46,535 bases of DNA from Ophioceras dolichostomum (GCA_003049485.1 PYST01000263.1:1-46535), one strand, 5' to 3'. Positions 10,306 to 23,880 are shown, numbered from the stretch's first letter. Numbers and translations are program-made. Notes: generated by a model not told the origin, from the letters alone.

Positions 10306-12372
10306 GGTGAGTGGTCGTGTGTTGTCTTGTTTGATAAAATATGGTATCGGGTAACGGTTGTTGTTGTTTTGTTGTTGGTAGTGCGCTCGAAGGAAGAGAA
10401 GAAAAAGGGAGGAGGGAGAAAAATAAATGCGCCTCCTCTCTTCTTTTGAGCAGGATGATTCACTATTGTAGGGCGAGGTTCAACAGGCTGTGGCAGGAAT
10501 GTTGTTTTTGTCCAGCGGCGCTGGCCGAGGCGAACGAACGGCAAGAAGAAGAGCTGTGCTGCCTGCGAATGAAAACGACCCCTGGAGGCTGCTCTGATGC
10601 GGAGGGGACTGGACCTCTGTGGAACGGGAGAGAAGGCGGGATGGTGGGGTGACTTTCGATTGAATCGTCACGCACGCCGCCACGTCGTGCGGTGCAAGCT
10701 TGCCTGATGGGAGAAGAAAAATCCAGAATATGCAGAAGAACGAAGAGGGGAAAAAGCGCAAATAGGGAAGTGAAACGTGTGAGGGTAGAATAGAAAAAGA
10801 AGTTGATGATTCTCGAATATCTCCTTTTTACGAATGTTATGTTGCTGCTAGTAGTGTGCTAATGTGACAGACAATTCATTGTTGACTTCGAGGAGGGTTG
10901 CCCGCGAACAACAGTTCTCCGTCCCATCCCTTGTGACGGAGCCCACCACCGTTTTTTCTCGTGAGGTTGGGTGAATGTGACTTTTCGCCTTATCTTCAAA
11001 CTGAGGAGAGGTACCGGTGAGTTTCGTGTGAGTCATGTACGACTATCAGGTACCGATGACACCAGGAGAGTTAGTGTCCCCTTTATCCAAGACATCAAAA
11101 GGTGGGGTGGAAATGCAGCATGTGAGTGCCCACACACCGAAACATCGGACCAAATCAAGCGGCCGATTTGTGACATCATTGCTCCAGAACTGACCCCTCG
11201 ATGGGCCAGGACGAATTCACTGCCGCTGAATTGTCTCACGGCCTCCGTCCTAAGATGTTCCTTCATCCTTCCAGGTTTTCTTTTGCCTCCGGCATCTTGT
11301 GGTTCTCGTGAATTGGTTCCTTCGGTAGTTGTTGCCAAGGGAGAGTGACTGCACGGTTGTTGCTGTTGAATCCTGGCAGGCAAGCAAGCCTCTCTCTCCC
11401 TCTCTCTTTTCTTGCCTGCCCCGACGTTTTGCCTGAGCCAGTCCAGATTTTGATGTTAGCTGCAGGACGAAGGAACAGACGGATCCGTTTCCCTTTCCAC
11501 TGAAAACGCTCCGGCTTCCTGACCAAATTTGATCCTGCCAGACATCAGACTTGCAGATGTGACTATCGCCTGCCAGTCATATGCAAGTCTCACCTGTCCC
11601 TCCGAGCGGCTTGCCGTAAACGGTCGTGGGGCCATTCGTCGGTGTATCCGACTTAGTGGTATTCCAGCGTTGAAGATAATGGACTGAGACTAGACATCTG
11701 GACCCTTCACGTGAGATGCACAGCCATTCTATTTTCGCATGTAGTATTCCGTGGGTGGGCTGTTCTCCTCGTCGGGTCTTCGTATTGCATGAGGAGGCGA
11801 TCATCCGAACCAAGCGATCGGGCCGGGTGCCGTCCGTCGCGTTGGACAATGGGGTCCCGTCTACGCCCCGGTTTCTCGCAGTCAGCTGGCGGATTGACAA
11901 AAAGGCAAAGGAAGTGAAAAAAAAAATAAAAGGCTAGATTTATTTCTAAGTAGGGAAACATAGATGAAGAAAAGCAACGACAAGCAAGAAAAAAAGCCCC
12001 ACGATGTGTGCGCGTTCCTCTCGGAACCATTACCAATATGCAAACCAAAGCTCCCCAAGCAAGCAAGCCCCCTTATTCCCCCTTCTCCATCCATCCATCC
12101 ATTCCATTCTCCATAAGCACTCCGGAAATTTGGGTGATAAAGCGCGGGCGGGAGGCCGATGCCGTTCGTCTTGCTAAATGGCTAAAAGAAGATAAAAAAA
12201 ATCTAAAACTCTACTGTCCTTATTCCTACACTTTCGTGGTCCCAAGGCGTGATCATGGTAGGTAGGTACCAATGTACCTAGACATGCATAACAAAGGGGA
12301 AGGTGAAAAGGCGCAGCAGAGGATGACGACTCTGTAGCCAGCTTTTCCTTGAATCCTTTCCGTTGTTGTTTA
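10306..12372. other. Intergenic region upstream of GLC8 and downstream of INO80
   Basis: About 2.1 kb. The right part (about 11900-12372) should contain the INO80 3' UTR and is A/T-richer with poly-A/G patches. The left part is the GLC8 promoter and leader. Short frames on both strands show no conserved motifs. A GGTAGGTAGGTACC palindrome-like word sits at 12257-12281. Confidence 0.55.
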
Positions 12373-15300
12373 TTACATGTCCATCTCACCATCAGCAATG
12401 GCAAGACGTTGCTTCGTCGTCTTGGCCTTCTTAGCGCCCGTCCGCTTCTTCTTGCCGGGGCGGGCGTCCGCCGGGTCTTGCACGACCGGCGTAGCCGTGC
12501 CCGAGGGCTTGTTGTCGTCGAAGTGACCTTCGCCTGTTGAGGTGTGATGTGATCTCTCTGTTAGCTGGTATTCATAGGGAGAGATGGAAGGATGACAACA
12601 GGACAGGGGAGGAGGAAGTCGGGAAAAGACCTCACCTTCGTGATACATCTCATCAAGGCTAACACCACCACCCATACCATCACCGTCCCCAGCCGCTCCT
12701 CCACCAGCACCACCCGCGCCACCCGCAGCCCCCTTAGCCGCGGCTCCCCTCTTCCTCTTCCCGCCAGCGCCGCCGCCCCGCTTCTTGGTGAGCTTGTCGT
12801 ACTCCCCGCTCTCGAGCAGCTCGCGCTCTCGCCGCTCGATGAGCTCTGCCTGGTCGTCGTCGGCGAGCCACATAGCGATGTCGCGGTTCCTGTTCTCCGG
12901 CGCGCGGCGGCCCGAGAAGTCGACCCCGGAGCTGGTCGCCCCGGCGCCCCCCGAGATGACCACGCGCTGGACCTCCTCCTTCTGCAGCGCCCGCTTCCGG
13001 ATGCGCTCCTCGATCGTGCCCCTCGTGATCAGGCGGTAGACCGTCACCTGGCGCGTCTGGCCCAGGCGGTGGGCGCGGTCCATGGCCTGCGAGTCGATGG
13101 TCGGGTTCCAGTCCGAGTCGTAGAAGATGACCGTGTCGGCCGACGTCAGGTTGATGCCCAGCCCGCCGGCGCGCGTCGACAGCAGGAAGATGAAGATCTC
13201 GGGGCGGGTCTGGAAGTCGTGCACCGTGTCTCGGCGGTCCTCGAGCTTCGTCGAGCCGTCCAGCCGGCAGTACTTGTAGTTGCGGTACGTAAGGTACTCC
13301 TCCATGAGGTCGATCATGCGGGTCATCTGGAAGTACAGCAGCACGCGGTGGCCGCCCGCCTTCAACTCGAACAGCAGCTCGTCCAGCTTGGCCAGCTTTC
13401 CGGAGTCCGTGACGAACCGGCGCATCGACGGCACCGAGATGTTGGTGAACCGCTTGCGCTCGCTGTCCGGAGCCGGCAGCAGCGAGGGCGATGGGTAGTC
13501 TGCGGGCGACACCTTCTGCAGGACCAGAGCCTTTTCCTCGCCAGGGGTGGGGCCAGAGAGGGCCTTGCGCATGGGCACGTTGAACAAGACGCGGTCCTGC
13601 TCGTACTGCGTGCCACGGCTGTGGCAGATGACCTCGATCGGCGGCGCCGAAGCGCCCGGTCGGGCAGCCGCCTCGAGCCTAGACAGACCAGAGTCGTCGT
13701 AGACGGTGCGTGACACGTTCATCAGGTTCTGGAGGTAGCCCTCCGAGGTGATCTCGCTCAGCGCCGTGCGGTCGCGCCGCTGCCGGATCTGGAACAAGGC
13801 GCTCGCAGGGGTGAAGTTCTCATCCTCAGTGTCGTGATACGCGGCGTGCATGACACCCAGCCGCTTAGGCTGCCGCCGCGCCGTCGCCTCAGCCGCCAAC
13901 GCAGCATGAGCACGGGCGAACACGTCCCGTTTCCCGGCCTTCTCCACCTCCGCCATAGAGGTGTCCGCGAACTTCAACCAAGAGAACGAGTCAGAGCCGG
14001 TGCAGCTATCCTTGATGTTGTCGGCGGACCAGACGTTCATCAGCTGATCCAGGTACCGGCCGCGGAACCCGGCGGTCTGGTTGTCGCTGCCAGCCTTGAC
14101 CAGGCGCCCGCCGTCTCGCCAGACGAGCCGCGGCAAGGAATACTCGATGCGGTTGCGGGTGGTGTAGCCGACGGTGACGTTGCTGCCCTCGCGGGCGAAG
14201 GAGCCCGTCTCGGCAAAGGACGCAAGGGCAAGCGGGGAGCTCGTGTCGGCGCGCTCGAATAGGTCTGGGTGGTTGCACACCTTCCGGAACTGCATGACAA
14301 GGTTCATCAGCGTGCCCGAGTCGTTGTCGTCGCCGAGAGTGGCCTTCTCGATCAGGTCCATGATGCTGATCTGGTTGCGCAGGTTGGCGTAGTAGGCGCG
14401 CTGGCGGTATGTCAGGTTGCAGAATACGTCCAGCTCGATCTTGTCGCCAAGCTCCTTCTGGACGTGTTTCTTGACGCGACGCAACATGAAGGGCTTGAGG
14501 ATCATGTGCAACCGCTTGAGCTGGTCTTCGTTGAGCTTGCTGTTGCTCTGCGCGTGCGACTCGATATCCTTGGAGAACCACTCGCTGAACTCGTCGTGAT
14601 TGTCGAACAGCGTCGGCATGATAAAGTGCAGCAGCGCCCACAGCTCCTGCATGTTGTTCTGGATGGGCGTGCCCGTCAGAAGCAACCGGTTGCGGCAGTG
14701 GAAGCTAAGCAGACACTTCCAGCGCGAGCTCTGGGAGCTCTTGATGGCCTGTGCCTCATCGAGGATCATGTACTGCCACTTCATCTTCTGGAAGTAGGCT
14801 ACGTCCGACACCACCATCTGGTACGACGTGATGGTCACGTGGAACTGGGCATCGCGACGGTACGTTGAATGCTTGCGGTCCCAGAACTTGCGCAGGATCT
14901 TGCGGTCCGCGGCCGTGCCCCAATAGGGGACAATCTTGAGTGCCGGCACGAACCGCTTGATCTCCTGCTCCCAGTTGTGCAGCGTCGACGCCGGCGCCAC
15001 CACTAGGAACGGGCCCCAGATGTCGTACTTCTCGGCCAAGTACGCCATCACCGAAATGGACTGGATGGTTTTGCCTAGACCCATCTCGTCGGCCAGGATG
15101 CCGTTGATGCCCTGCTCGTAAAGGTTGACCAGCCAGTTGAGACCCTTGAGCTGGTATTCCTTGAGCGTGGCGGTGAGGAGTGTTGGCTGTTCGATCTCCA
15201 CGTCGCCCATGCCAGTCGGGTTCTGGAAGTTCATCTCGCCGTCCTCGTCTGGCTCCTCGTCCTTGTTGAAGTCGCGGGCCTTCTGCTGCGCCTCTGCGAT

Positions 15301-18300
15301 CGCGTTCTGTGCGTTGGCCATGGCCGCCGCCCTGAGCGCCTCGTCGTCGGCTGCATCGAAGTCTAGCTGGTCGAAGTCGGTCACCCTGTCGCCGATGGGG
15401 CCTGTCGGCTCCTCGATGTGTGGCTTGTCCGCTTCGCCCTCCGGCTTGTCCTTCTTCTCCAACGCCGCGACCTCGGGCCGATCCGTGCTGCGCTCGACCT
15501 CGTCGGTCTTGATCTTCTTGCCGATGAAGTGGGAGTACAGCTCCGTCTGCGAGATGAGGAAGTTGAGCTTGCGCTTCTGCCGCGCCGCCTCGCGGTCCGC
15601 CTCCTCCTTGCGCGCGTTTTCGAGCTCCTGCCGCTCGGCCGCCTTGCGCATCTCGCGCTCCTCGCGCTCGTTCCGTTTCCAGAACGTCATCATGTCGCGC
15701 ATCACGCGCTTGGCCCGCGCCTGGAGGTCCTTGGTGCCCTTGTTCGTCCGGAGCTGCCAGCGCTTGGCCTCCTTTGACGCCAGAATGGCCGTCTTCTTAA
15801 GATTCGACGACTTGATGATGTACGAGTCCGTAGCCAGCTTGTATACCTTGCTGACGTCCTTCCGAGCGAGGTCACGCCAGATGGTGTCGTAGATCTGGAT
15901 GAAGCCCTTGGTCCCGAACTTCAACTCGAGTGGGTCCTTGGGTTCTTCGACAACCTTCTCCTTCTCCTTCTTCTTGGTGGCGGGCGGCTCGGCAGACTCC
16001 TTGCCCTCCTTGTCGTTATCCTTGTCCTTATCCTTGTCCTTGTCTTTGTCCTTGCCTTTGCCCTTCTCCTTATCCTTGTCCTTTTTGTCCTTGTCGGTCT
16101 CCTTTTCCTTCTCGCCATCCTCCTTGGCGACCGATGACTTGGACTTGTTGATCTTGATGCGGATCTTGGCGGCGGTGTTCTCCTCCTTGGAAGGCAGCTC
16201 CTGACCGGCGTCCAGGGCAGCTTGGGCAGCCTCGGCCGAGTCCTTCTCGGCCTGTTTCTGTTCCTTAGATTTCTTTGGTCGGTTGCCCGCACGGCCTTTT
16301 CCTTTGCCCTTGCCAGGTTCCATGCTCTCGGCCTGGAACGTGGACATAGTGCCGCCCTCGAGGTTGAGCTCCTGCGGAGTCATGTTGCGAGCCGGGCCCT
16401 TGATGCCCTTCTGCAGGATTAGCTTGGTCTGCTGGGCCTTCTTATTCGCTCGCTCGGCCTCCCGAAGTAGCTTCCGCCGCTCCTGCTCGTCCTGGGTGTT
16501 CATGGCCTTGGCCAAAGCAGCTTCCTTCTGTTCGATGGTGACGGCCATGGACTTCTCCCGGCGGCGCTTGCGCTGCATGTCCTTCTTGCGCTCCTTCTCA
16601 GCGTAGAGCTCTTGATCTCGCACCTCCTTGAGGGCTTCCTCGTAGTTCTCGTCACTGTAGCGCAGTTTGCCAAGATTGGCATGGATAGTGAGCTTCTTGA
16701 GCATGATGTCGCCGAGTTCGGTTCGCCGCATGAGACGAGGGCCGGAGAAATCCAGGCCGTGCACCCGCTTCTGGCGCTTCAGACGGCCCTGGCGGTACAT
16801 TTGCCGTTCGATTTCGAATTCTGATTCGTCGACGGTCTCGTCATCAAGGGAGTCCATCTTCCCTCGGATGGCCTTCTCCGTCTCCATGGACATCGCCTTC
16901 TGCTTCGCCTGACCATTGGCTTGCCTCTTGGAAGGGACGCGTGGGTGGGTCTCGTGCTTGGTGGAGGATCGACGGGACGACTTTGGCGGCGGTTCGGCCT
17001 TCATCATCTCTGATGTACGAAGCTTGGAGTGCGATGCTGACTTCCTGGGGATTTTGGCAGCCCGTTCCTTCTTCTCGACTTTTTCCACCTTCTCAGCCCG
17101 CGGCCGCCTCTCAGGCTTTTCGGCCCTGGCCGATTTTGCAGGCTTCTCCTCGGTCTTTTCCGCTGGCTCCGGCGTCTCAGCGTGATCGATCTCCATGGGT
17201 TCGTCAGCTTGGTCTGGTACAACATCGACAGCCATTTCGGACTCGGGGGCTGCGTCCGATTCCCTCTTAACCTGGACAGTGGATTCGTCGCGGACGATCG
17301 GCTCGGGGGTTGGGGGAGAGCGGGCACGCTCCTTCTGGGCAGGCTCAGAGCTCGACAAAATGTTGGAGAATGACATCAACTCGGCGGCGCGGCTCTGGGT
17401 CTTGTGTGTTGGATAATTTAAGGTCAGCTCTCGCAGCAGCCACGGGCAGGACATATCAGAGGGGTGTAGACATACGGGAGCTAGAGGCGATGCCTTTGGG
17501 GTGGGCGATGCAGCTCTGGATAAAGAGCCCGACGCCAGCGGCGTGTTCCGATTACCCGGAGACGCGACCTGTAGCGGCCGGCTTGGTGGACTGACAGGAC
17601 CGATCGCCGCTGAGACTGGGTGGGAATGCAAGACAGGACTTCGAGGGCCGTAGCCTGGTGTACCAGGCGACTTGAAGTTGCCGTTGCTGTTGTAGTAAGG
17701 ACTTGGTTCCACAGGGGGCTGTGATGAATAATTGTACGGGTCGCGGTGCTATGTGGCGATTAGTTAACGTGTTGCTTCGAAGAAAATGAATGGCGTGGTT
17801 CGAATGTGTCGACAAGGAAGGTTCCAGCTGAGATGAATGTTTGATGTCACGCTTGGTCGGGTTGGACGGAGGGCTGCTTATCAAAGGGGAGCAAAACACA
17901 AAAAAAAAACAGAGTATGGGGGCGGGAGGCGGAGGGCAAAAAGAAAAGTCAAGAAAGAGCAATGGGACGGGCAATTTTAAATCTGGTGCTTAAATGGCAC
18001 CAAAATGGGTCGCGATTGAAGTTTGTTTTGAGTTGCTTGTTGGGCAAGCAGCCGCAGGTGAAAAGTGACTGGGTGCAAACAGGGTGCACACTGGGTGCAA
18101 GTGAGGTGGAGTGATGATAGGAGGCTACGAAAGGATGCCGGGCCAGCAAATGGCGAGCAGATATTGTTGGTATAGTGAACCAAGGAGATGGATCGTATTG
18201 GGCTTACCTTTGGCGTTGACGCTTGGGTCGTGTTGTGCCAGGCCGAACCGCCAGCGTCAGAGAGTCGACGCTCCTTTGTGGTTGTCGTGGTGTCGGTCGT

Positions 18301-18912
18301 GGGGTCGTAGAAGCTTCCCGTCGCGGGCTTCTCGCGATGGGAAGGCTCGCGCACGTCTTGTGAGTAGTACCCAGGCGGCGCGTGCAATGGGGACTGAGAC
18401 ACGCTTGCCTTTGGCGCCTGGAGCCCCGAGGTGATAGTCGACGAAGGGGCCGACAGGCCGGGATGTGCAATACCCGGCGGAAGAGCAGGACCGCCACTCG
18501 GGACCGGTGGCGGAGGGGGAGGCGGAGGAGCGCCCGACACAAAGGGGGAGTGAAGTACCGATGACGGGGCACGCGGCTGGTTGTGCGTCGCGTGGCCGCC
18601 GACGGCGCCGCTACTGCTGCTGTTGCTGCTGCTGGCGCCTCCGTTGAGGACTGATGGAGGGGCCGTCGGGGGTGAAAAATGGTGTTGAGGATGTGGATGG
18701 TGCGGCTGGTGTGGAAATTCGCTCTGGGTTGGGGATCGCAAGCTGAAAGGGGGCCGTGAGCCAGATCCAGACGAGCCAGGTGCGCCCAGCGGAGCGTGGG
18801 TGGCTGATTCTGGTGGGTTCAGAATGTCGCGCCGCCGTCTATGATCATCATCCTCATCGTACATGCCTGATGGCCGGGCCAGCACAGTCGAGTGGAAATT
18901 TGGCTGATCCAT
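12373..18912 (-). CDS. INO80: INO80 chromatin-remodelling complex catalytic ATPase
   Basis: SWI2/SNF2-family motor of the INO80 complex, which slides nucleosomes and handles H2A.Z in transcription and DNA repair. Exons are 18912-18208, 17748-17476, 17400-12636 and 12533-12373; joined they encode about 1967 residues. The N-terminus is Pro/Ser/Gly-rich and disordered; the first splice yields HRDPYNYSSQPP, typical of fungal INO80. A Lys/Asp/Glu repeat lies around residue 770. The DBINO domain (about 824-955) precedes the ATPase: Walker A ADEMGLGKT near 1100, the DEAQ box near 1206, then a long insertion, and the helicase C lobe with LLYFQMTRMIDLMEEYL, TRAGGLGINL and DRAHRLGQ at about 1660-1780. 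The tail is Gly/Lys/Arg-rich. Introns are 459, 75 and 102 nt; the two short ones lack in-frame stops and are multiples of three. Confidence 0.95.
12534..12635 (-). other. INO80 intron 3, 102 nt, stop-free and in frame
   Basis: Donor GTGAGG directly after GAAG and acceptor CAACAG. Removal joins MYHEG to EGHFDDNK. Length is 34 codons with no stop, so an unspliced transcript would still encode a full protein with a cysteine/serine-rich insert. Confidence 0.75.
16015..16100. repeat. Intragenic hexamer microsatellite coding for Lys-Asp repeats (in INO80)
   Basis: On the + strand a run of CCTTGT/CCTTAT-like hexamers; on the coding (-) strand it reads as alternating AAG GAC codons giving a K-D/E-K tract. 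Third-position differences between units show the tract is old rather than freshly expanded. Confidence 0.8.
17401..17475 (-). other. INO80 intron 2, 75 nt, stop-free and in frame
   Basis: Donor GTATGT and acceptor ACAAG, with a GCTGAC branch-like word about 28 nt before the acceptor. Exactly 25 codons, phase 0. Retention would insert a hydrophobic/cysteine-containing segment in the disordered N-terminal region. Confidence 0.75.
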
Positions 18913-21745
18913 TGTTGCTGCCGCTGGCTGTTGCTATTGGCAAGGCGGCTTTTGGCCTGCCTAGCAGTACTTTCTTTTTCTGCTTCTTCTTCTTCTTCCC
19001 CCTGCTCGCGGGGGCGCGGTCGGTCTGAGCACGGTTACCGGCGAATCATCGGCACGGGATGGACAATGGGATTGTTGAGCCTGTCGCAACTATCAACTCG
19101 GAGGAGTAGCAGTGCTTTGTTGCATTCGCCTGCTTTTCTCGTCGCTGGCTTTGCTAGCTAGAGTGGTGTCGGCGGGCAGCACGCCTTGGAGTGTTCGGGA
19201 GCCGATTCGCTCTTTGTCTTGGCGACTAAAACGCGAACACACGAGAAAAATCGAGGCGAGGCAGCACGGGATGGCCGTGATCGTCGTTTTCGTCGTCGTG
19301 GTTCGGGTTGTCGTGGGTTGATGGCTTCGGGAAGGCTCGGGTATAGAACTAAACTGACATATGAAGAAAATTTGCGGCAATCGAGCACCCCCAGATGAGG
19401 GCTGTTCGGCGACGACTCGCGAAAACTCGATCCGGCACGATGGGAATTGGAGCTGTTTCAACGATGTCGAGCCTTCGAGAAACAAGATATGGGACTTTCA
19501 ACGGCGATGGCACGACGAAAATTGGATGTGCAGTCTGACAGGTTTGCAGTTGAGAAGATTTCAGGCAGGATGACGGATGGAAACACAAGAGGCTAAGGCA
19601 AAGGAGCGAGGGTGAAGAGTGGCCGCGTCGGTGATGGTCGACTCTCTCTCGGTCTTTCCTCCCTCTGCCGTTACCTCCCACTGATGTCGATGGTGATGGC
19701 GGCCGTGATAGCTCGGATGGAAAAGTTGTGATGCGAGTCAAGAAATGGAATGGGACGGGGTGAGGGTTGTTGGTGGTGGTTCACGATTAGATTCATTTAT
19801 CGTTATGTTATGTTCTGCTTTTTTTGGCCACTTGCCGAATGCGCTGTCCCAATCCCCCCAAAACTGCCCCTTTGACAGCCGTCTCTGCCTCTGCTCACCT
19901 CTCGCGAAGGTGATCCATCCAGTCCACGCATCCATCAAACCTAGCACGCACCACCCCAGAAGGCCCCGGATGTCAGGCCCACGATATAGCCACCCCACCC
20001 CCTGCCAACCCCAAGCCATCTATCTGGCTCGGCTCCACGAAAAAAAATCAGCCCGATTCTTTTTTCGCGTTTTTTTCCTTAACTTGAAGTTTATTGTTCA
20101 TCATGTTTTCAGTGGTAGAAGGGAACGTCGTCACTTGGCTTCCTGAAACCTATCGTATTACCCAAAGCAAACAAAGGGAGAAAAGCGCCTGTCCCGTCTG
20201 GGCTGCATTTCGCATGGCAAACAAAATTTTGCAGACCAAAGTGAGCTACCACGGATGACTACCCTGTGGTGGCAGTTGAATGCTGTTGGTTGGATCGATA
20301 GTTGGGCCAAATGATGCAACACAGAATCCTCCCTCTCCTTTACTGGCGCTCGCCTTCTCCCTATCGACACACCCCTTTCCCACAAGCGGGTCAGCCCTGA
20401 CCTAGGGAATGCGCGCAGGGGCCGTTATATGGTACGTGCGCAGCCCAACAGCACCGCCTCTGAGGTACCTGAACGGCAAAACCCTCGCCACCTCTGTTAT
20501 CTGAAGATCAGGATCTCGTTAGTGACAGCTACTGCGTGCGTAGCAAGTGCTCTATCACCGCCAAGTTTTTGCACTATCACTCCGCCGTGTCAACGACGGG
20601 TATTTTTGGTGCTCCACATCTGGGAATAGCGGCAACTCAGCATCGCAGCAACCACATGCACCATTCGTTCCCTATCTGCCCCGAAAAATCCCTGCTCTAA
20701 CCAGGTTGACCCTCATTGAGTACGAGTACAACGTTGTAGGAAATAAAGCGAGACTGCTATGAAAATGGTGAAGTTGACAAAATTGTTAATTTGACTCTGG
20801 AGTCGAACGTGAACAATGGACGAGGGCCATCATCAAAAATTTCTGGACTGGTTATTCAGTGAGCAAGATCCCCGCGATGCATGGCCGCCCTGTTCGTCGT
20901 TGGTCCTGATTCAAGCGTGGCTTTGGTCTTTCTAGCGGCTTGTGGCAGCTCTTGTCAGCAACTTCTCTTTGTGTTCGAATACAACTGTGTGTACCTAGGC
21001 ATGCATGTCCTTTTTTGTGTCCTCTCTCCAAAATCCGAGGGCCTATGGAAGCAGCAGTCAGGCGAACTGGCAGTTCGATTTTGTGGCGAAACTTGCGGGC
21101 TCACTGAAGCTCCACGTGAAGAATTGCTAACGGCGATAGGGATACCGTGCTACCTGACCTACACGCATCCAGCAGGGCAACAGATGCGATGAGTGTGAAC
21201 TCGGTTCTGTCATCCCTCACTTTAAGCCCTAGGTAAGGAGAATTGCCCACATCATAATGACTGCAAGGAAGCCGTGAAGGGCTACAAGATCAAAATTCTA
21301 TTCCACGAAAGGACGTAAGGAAAAATCACCAAAAGTAAAAATTTGACGTTATTGTATGCCATGTCTGTCATCTGACAGCGAAGGCTCAACTAGCTTTCCA
21401 GGAGCCCTCAACTGTTCACCTGTCTTTACCATCCATCCATCCCGATTTTATCCCTCCCATCATAAGGTTACCTTACATGGTTCATCATCCAAACATCCAT
21501 CCATAACGATCTCATCACCATGCTTCCTTCTCTCCTTTTTGGGTTCAATCTCTCTATGTATATGGCGAGGGCAGTGGCAGGGGACACTCAGTGATGGTAG
21601 CAGAACTTCCCAAAACCAGAATCATGATGCAGTATGTTGGTCATTCTAGCACCGTTTGTCTATCGCAAAGAAAACAACGAAAAGAAGTGAAACCCCCCGA
21701 AATGAAAGAAGACAAAAAGCACGACTCAGCTAGTACAGGTAGCGA
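18913..21745. other. Intergenic region: INO80 leader/promoter and ARB1 3' flank
   Basis: About 2.8 kb. The INO80 5' leader and promoter occupy the left part (18913 to about 19800); a CTTCTT tract lies at about 18970-19000. The stretch around 20150-21350 has even composition and only short unrelated open frames. CATCC tracts occur at about 21430-21500. No gene or RNA recognised. Confidence 0.55.
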
Positions 21746-23880
21746 TTAGACGGCACCGGCCGAGATCATCTTCTTCCGCAGGTAGTTCTTGTACTCTGAA
21801 ATGGTGCCGTTCCAAGGCTTGATCGTCTTGTTTTCGCAGACGAGGATCTGCTTGGCGATCTTGTCGAGCAATCTGTGTGAGAGGAAAAGAGGAGGCGGAG
21901 GGTTAGTCAAGGCCGATGAATGAAAATGGAGGCGTCATCGGAAGAAGGTGGCGAAGAAGCGAAATAACAGCAATGACTCACCTGAAGTCGTGACTGACCA
22001 CCACGACGCCTCCGCTGAACGCGTTGATGGCGTCCGCTAGCGAGTCGATGGTCGGGATATCGAGGCCGTTGGTGGGCTCGTCCAGCAGCAGCATGTTTGG
22101 GCTCTCGATGGCCAGCAGGGCGAAGACGATACGGCTCCTCTGCCCCTCGGACAGGGTCCCGATCAGGGCCGTCTGGGACTCGCCGGAGAGGCCGTAGCGG
22201 CCAAGCTGCTGGCGCCAGTACTGGTAGTCCTGGGACTTGTCCTTGTACTTGTCCCGGACGAAGTCGAGCGCAGACTTGGTCAGGTCCAGCTGCTCGGCCG
22301 AGTGCTGCGAGTACAGACCCATCTTCAAGTGCGTGTGGCGTGTGACGGCGCCCTCGCGCGGGGAGAGCTTGCCCGTCATCAGACGTAGGAGGGTCGACTT
22401 GCCCACACCGTTGGGGCCCACGAGCGCCGTCCGCGAGTCCATGTCGAAGCCAAGTTCGATGTTACGGTACAGGTCATCTTTGGCTTCACCCGAGTAGGAG
22501 AACGTAACGTTGTCGAACGATAGCACGGGCGGCGGTAGCTTCTCGACGTCGGCGAAGCGGAAGGTGAAAACCTTGTCCTGAACGACGGGTTGGATGAACC
22601 CGTCGGCCTCCATCTTGTCTAGAATCTTCTGCCGCGACTTAGCCTGCCGTACCAAGTTGGCGTAGGTACCTGCGCTGGCGATGAACTTCTTGATGTGCGC
22701 GATCTCCTCTTGTTGCTTGGCATACGCCTTCATCTGGTTGGTCTCCTGCTCCGACCGCGTCTTGATGTACGAGTCGTAGTTTCCACCGTAGTACATGAGC
22801 TGCCTCATCCGCATGTCAATCATGTTGGTGCAGACGCCGTTCAGGAAGTCCATGGAGTGTGAGACGAGCACGAGCGTCCGGTCCCACTTCTTGAGGTACT
22901 CTTCGAGCCACACGCATGCCTCCAGGTCAAGATGGGCCGTAGGGTCGTCCAGCAGCAGCAGCGACGGCTTGACGAACAGAGCCTTGGCTAGCGCAACGCG
23001 CATCCTCCAGCCACCAGACATGTCCTTGGTCATCTTGTTGATGGTCACCTTGTTGAATCCTAGACCGGTGAGGATAAGAGAAGCCCGAGTGGAGAAGGTC
23101 GACGGATCCATTTTATCCATATGCTACAAGAAAATTATGAGGTGAGCGGAGTTCTGAGATGACGGTTGACGGGAGGCGATCTTCAAAGCAAAGGCAGCAA
23201 AGGCAGTCACAGAGCAAGCAAAAGATACATACGTCGTAGAGATCCATCAGAACCGGGCTCTCGGGCCCTTCCTCCTCGAGCAGCTTCTCGGCGAGCTTGT
23301 CCAGGCGCTTCATCTCGTTCTCGGCCTCGGTCACGACCCATTCCAGCGCCCCCATATCGGTGGGAGGGGCGCCCTCGTTGAGTAGGTAGATATCAACGTG
23401 TTCCGGGATGGGGTACTCGCGCTTGTTAATCGCCTTCAGCAGGGTACTCTTTCCGCAGCCGTTCTCGCCCAGCAGGCCGTATCTCCTGCCGCTGGTCAGC
23501 TCGAGGGTGGTGTCAGTGATGAGAACGCGGCCGTGGAACACCAGACTGGCGCTGGTGATCTTGATATCCTTGCTCAGCTCGGTGGAGGACAGGACACCGG
23601 TGGTGACGCGATCGGAAAGGCCGTGCTTGTCCATCTGGTCGGCCAGGCGCTTCACTTCCTCCATCTTGTCCGCTCCTGTCGCCGGCTCATCGCTCTCGAT
23701 CGGGTTGCCGTTCGCATCGAACTGCTGCGGCGGCGTCTCGTCGCCGTTCACGGAGCCCGCGGCGCTAGCAACATTGGATCCAGCCTTGGAACCAGCCTTG
23801 GAGCGCGACGCGACCGTCTTCTTCTCCTTGCCCTCGGCGGCCTTCTTGGCGAGTCTCTTCTCCTTCGAAGCGGAAACCAT
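21746..23880 (-). CDS. ARB1: ABCF-family ATPase ARB1 (ribosome biogenesis/shuttling factor)
   Basis: Soluble twin-cassette ATPase with no membrane segments; yeast Arb1 shuttles between nucleus and cytoplasm and supports 40S and 60S ribosome maturation. Exons are 23880-23233, 23123-21982 and 21872-21746; joined they encode 638 residues. The N-terminus is Lys/Ala-rich. Cassette 1 has Walker A GENGCGKS (about 137), signature MSGGWRMR (about 247) and Walker B LLLLDDPTAHLD (about 269), where Asp replaces the catalytic Glu; I recall the same in yeast Arb1. The linker contains the family block QEEIAHIKKFIASAGTYANL. Cassette 2 has GPNGVGKS (about 450), LSEGQRSR (about 541) and LLLLDEPTNGLD (about 560). 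Splices rebuild LYD-HMDKMDPSTF and VVSHDFR-LLDKIAKQ. Both introns are 109 nt with standard borders. Confidence 0.96.

Noticed and set aside
12592..17185. Long open frames on the + strand opposite INO80
   Set aside because: Antisense shadows of a GC-rich coding exon; Arg/Ala/Leu/Val-biased translations without motifs.
17790..17815. B-box-like GGTTCGAAT
   Set aside because: No pairing T-stem, and it lies inside an INO80 intron.
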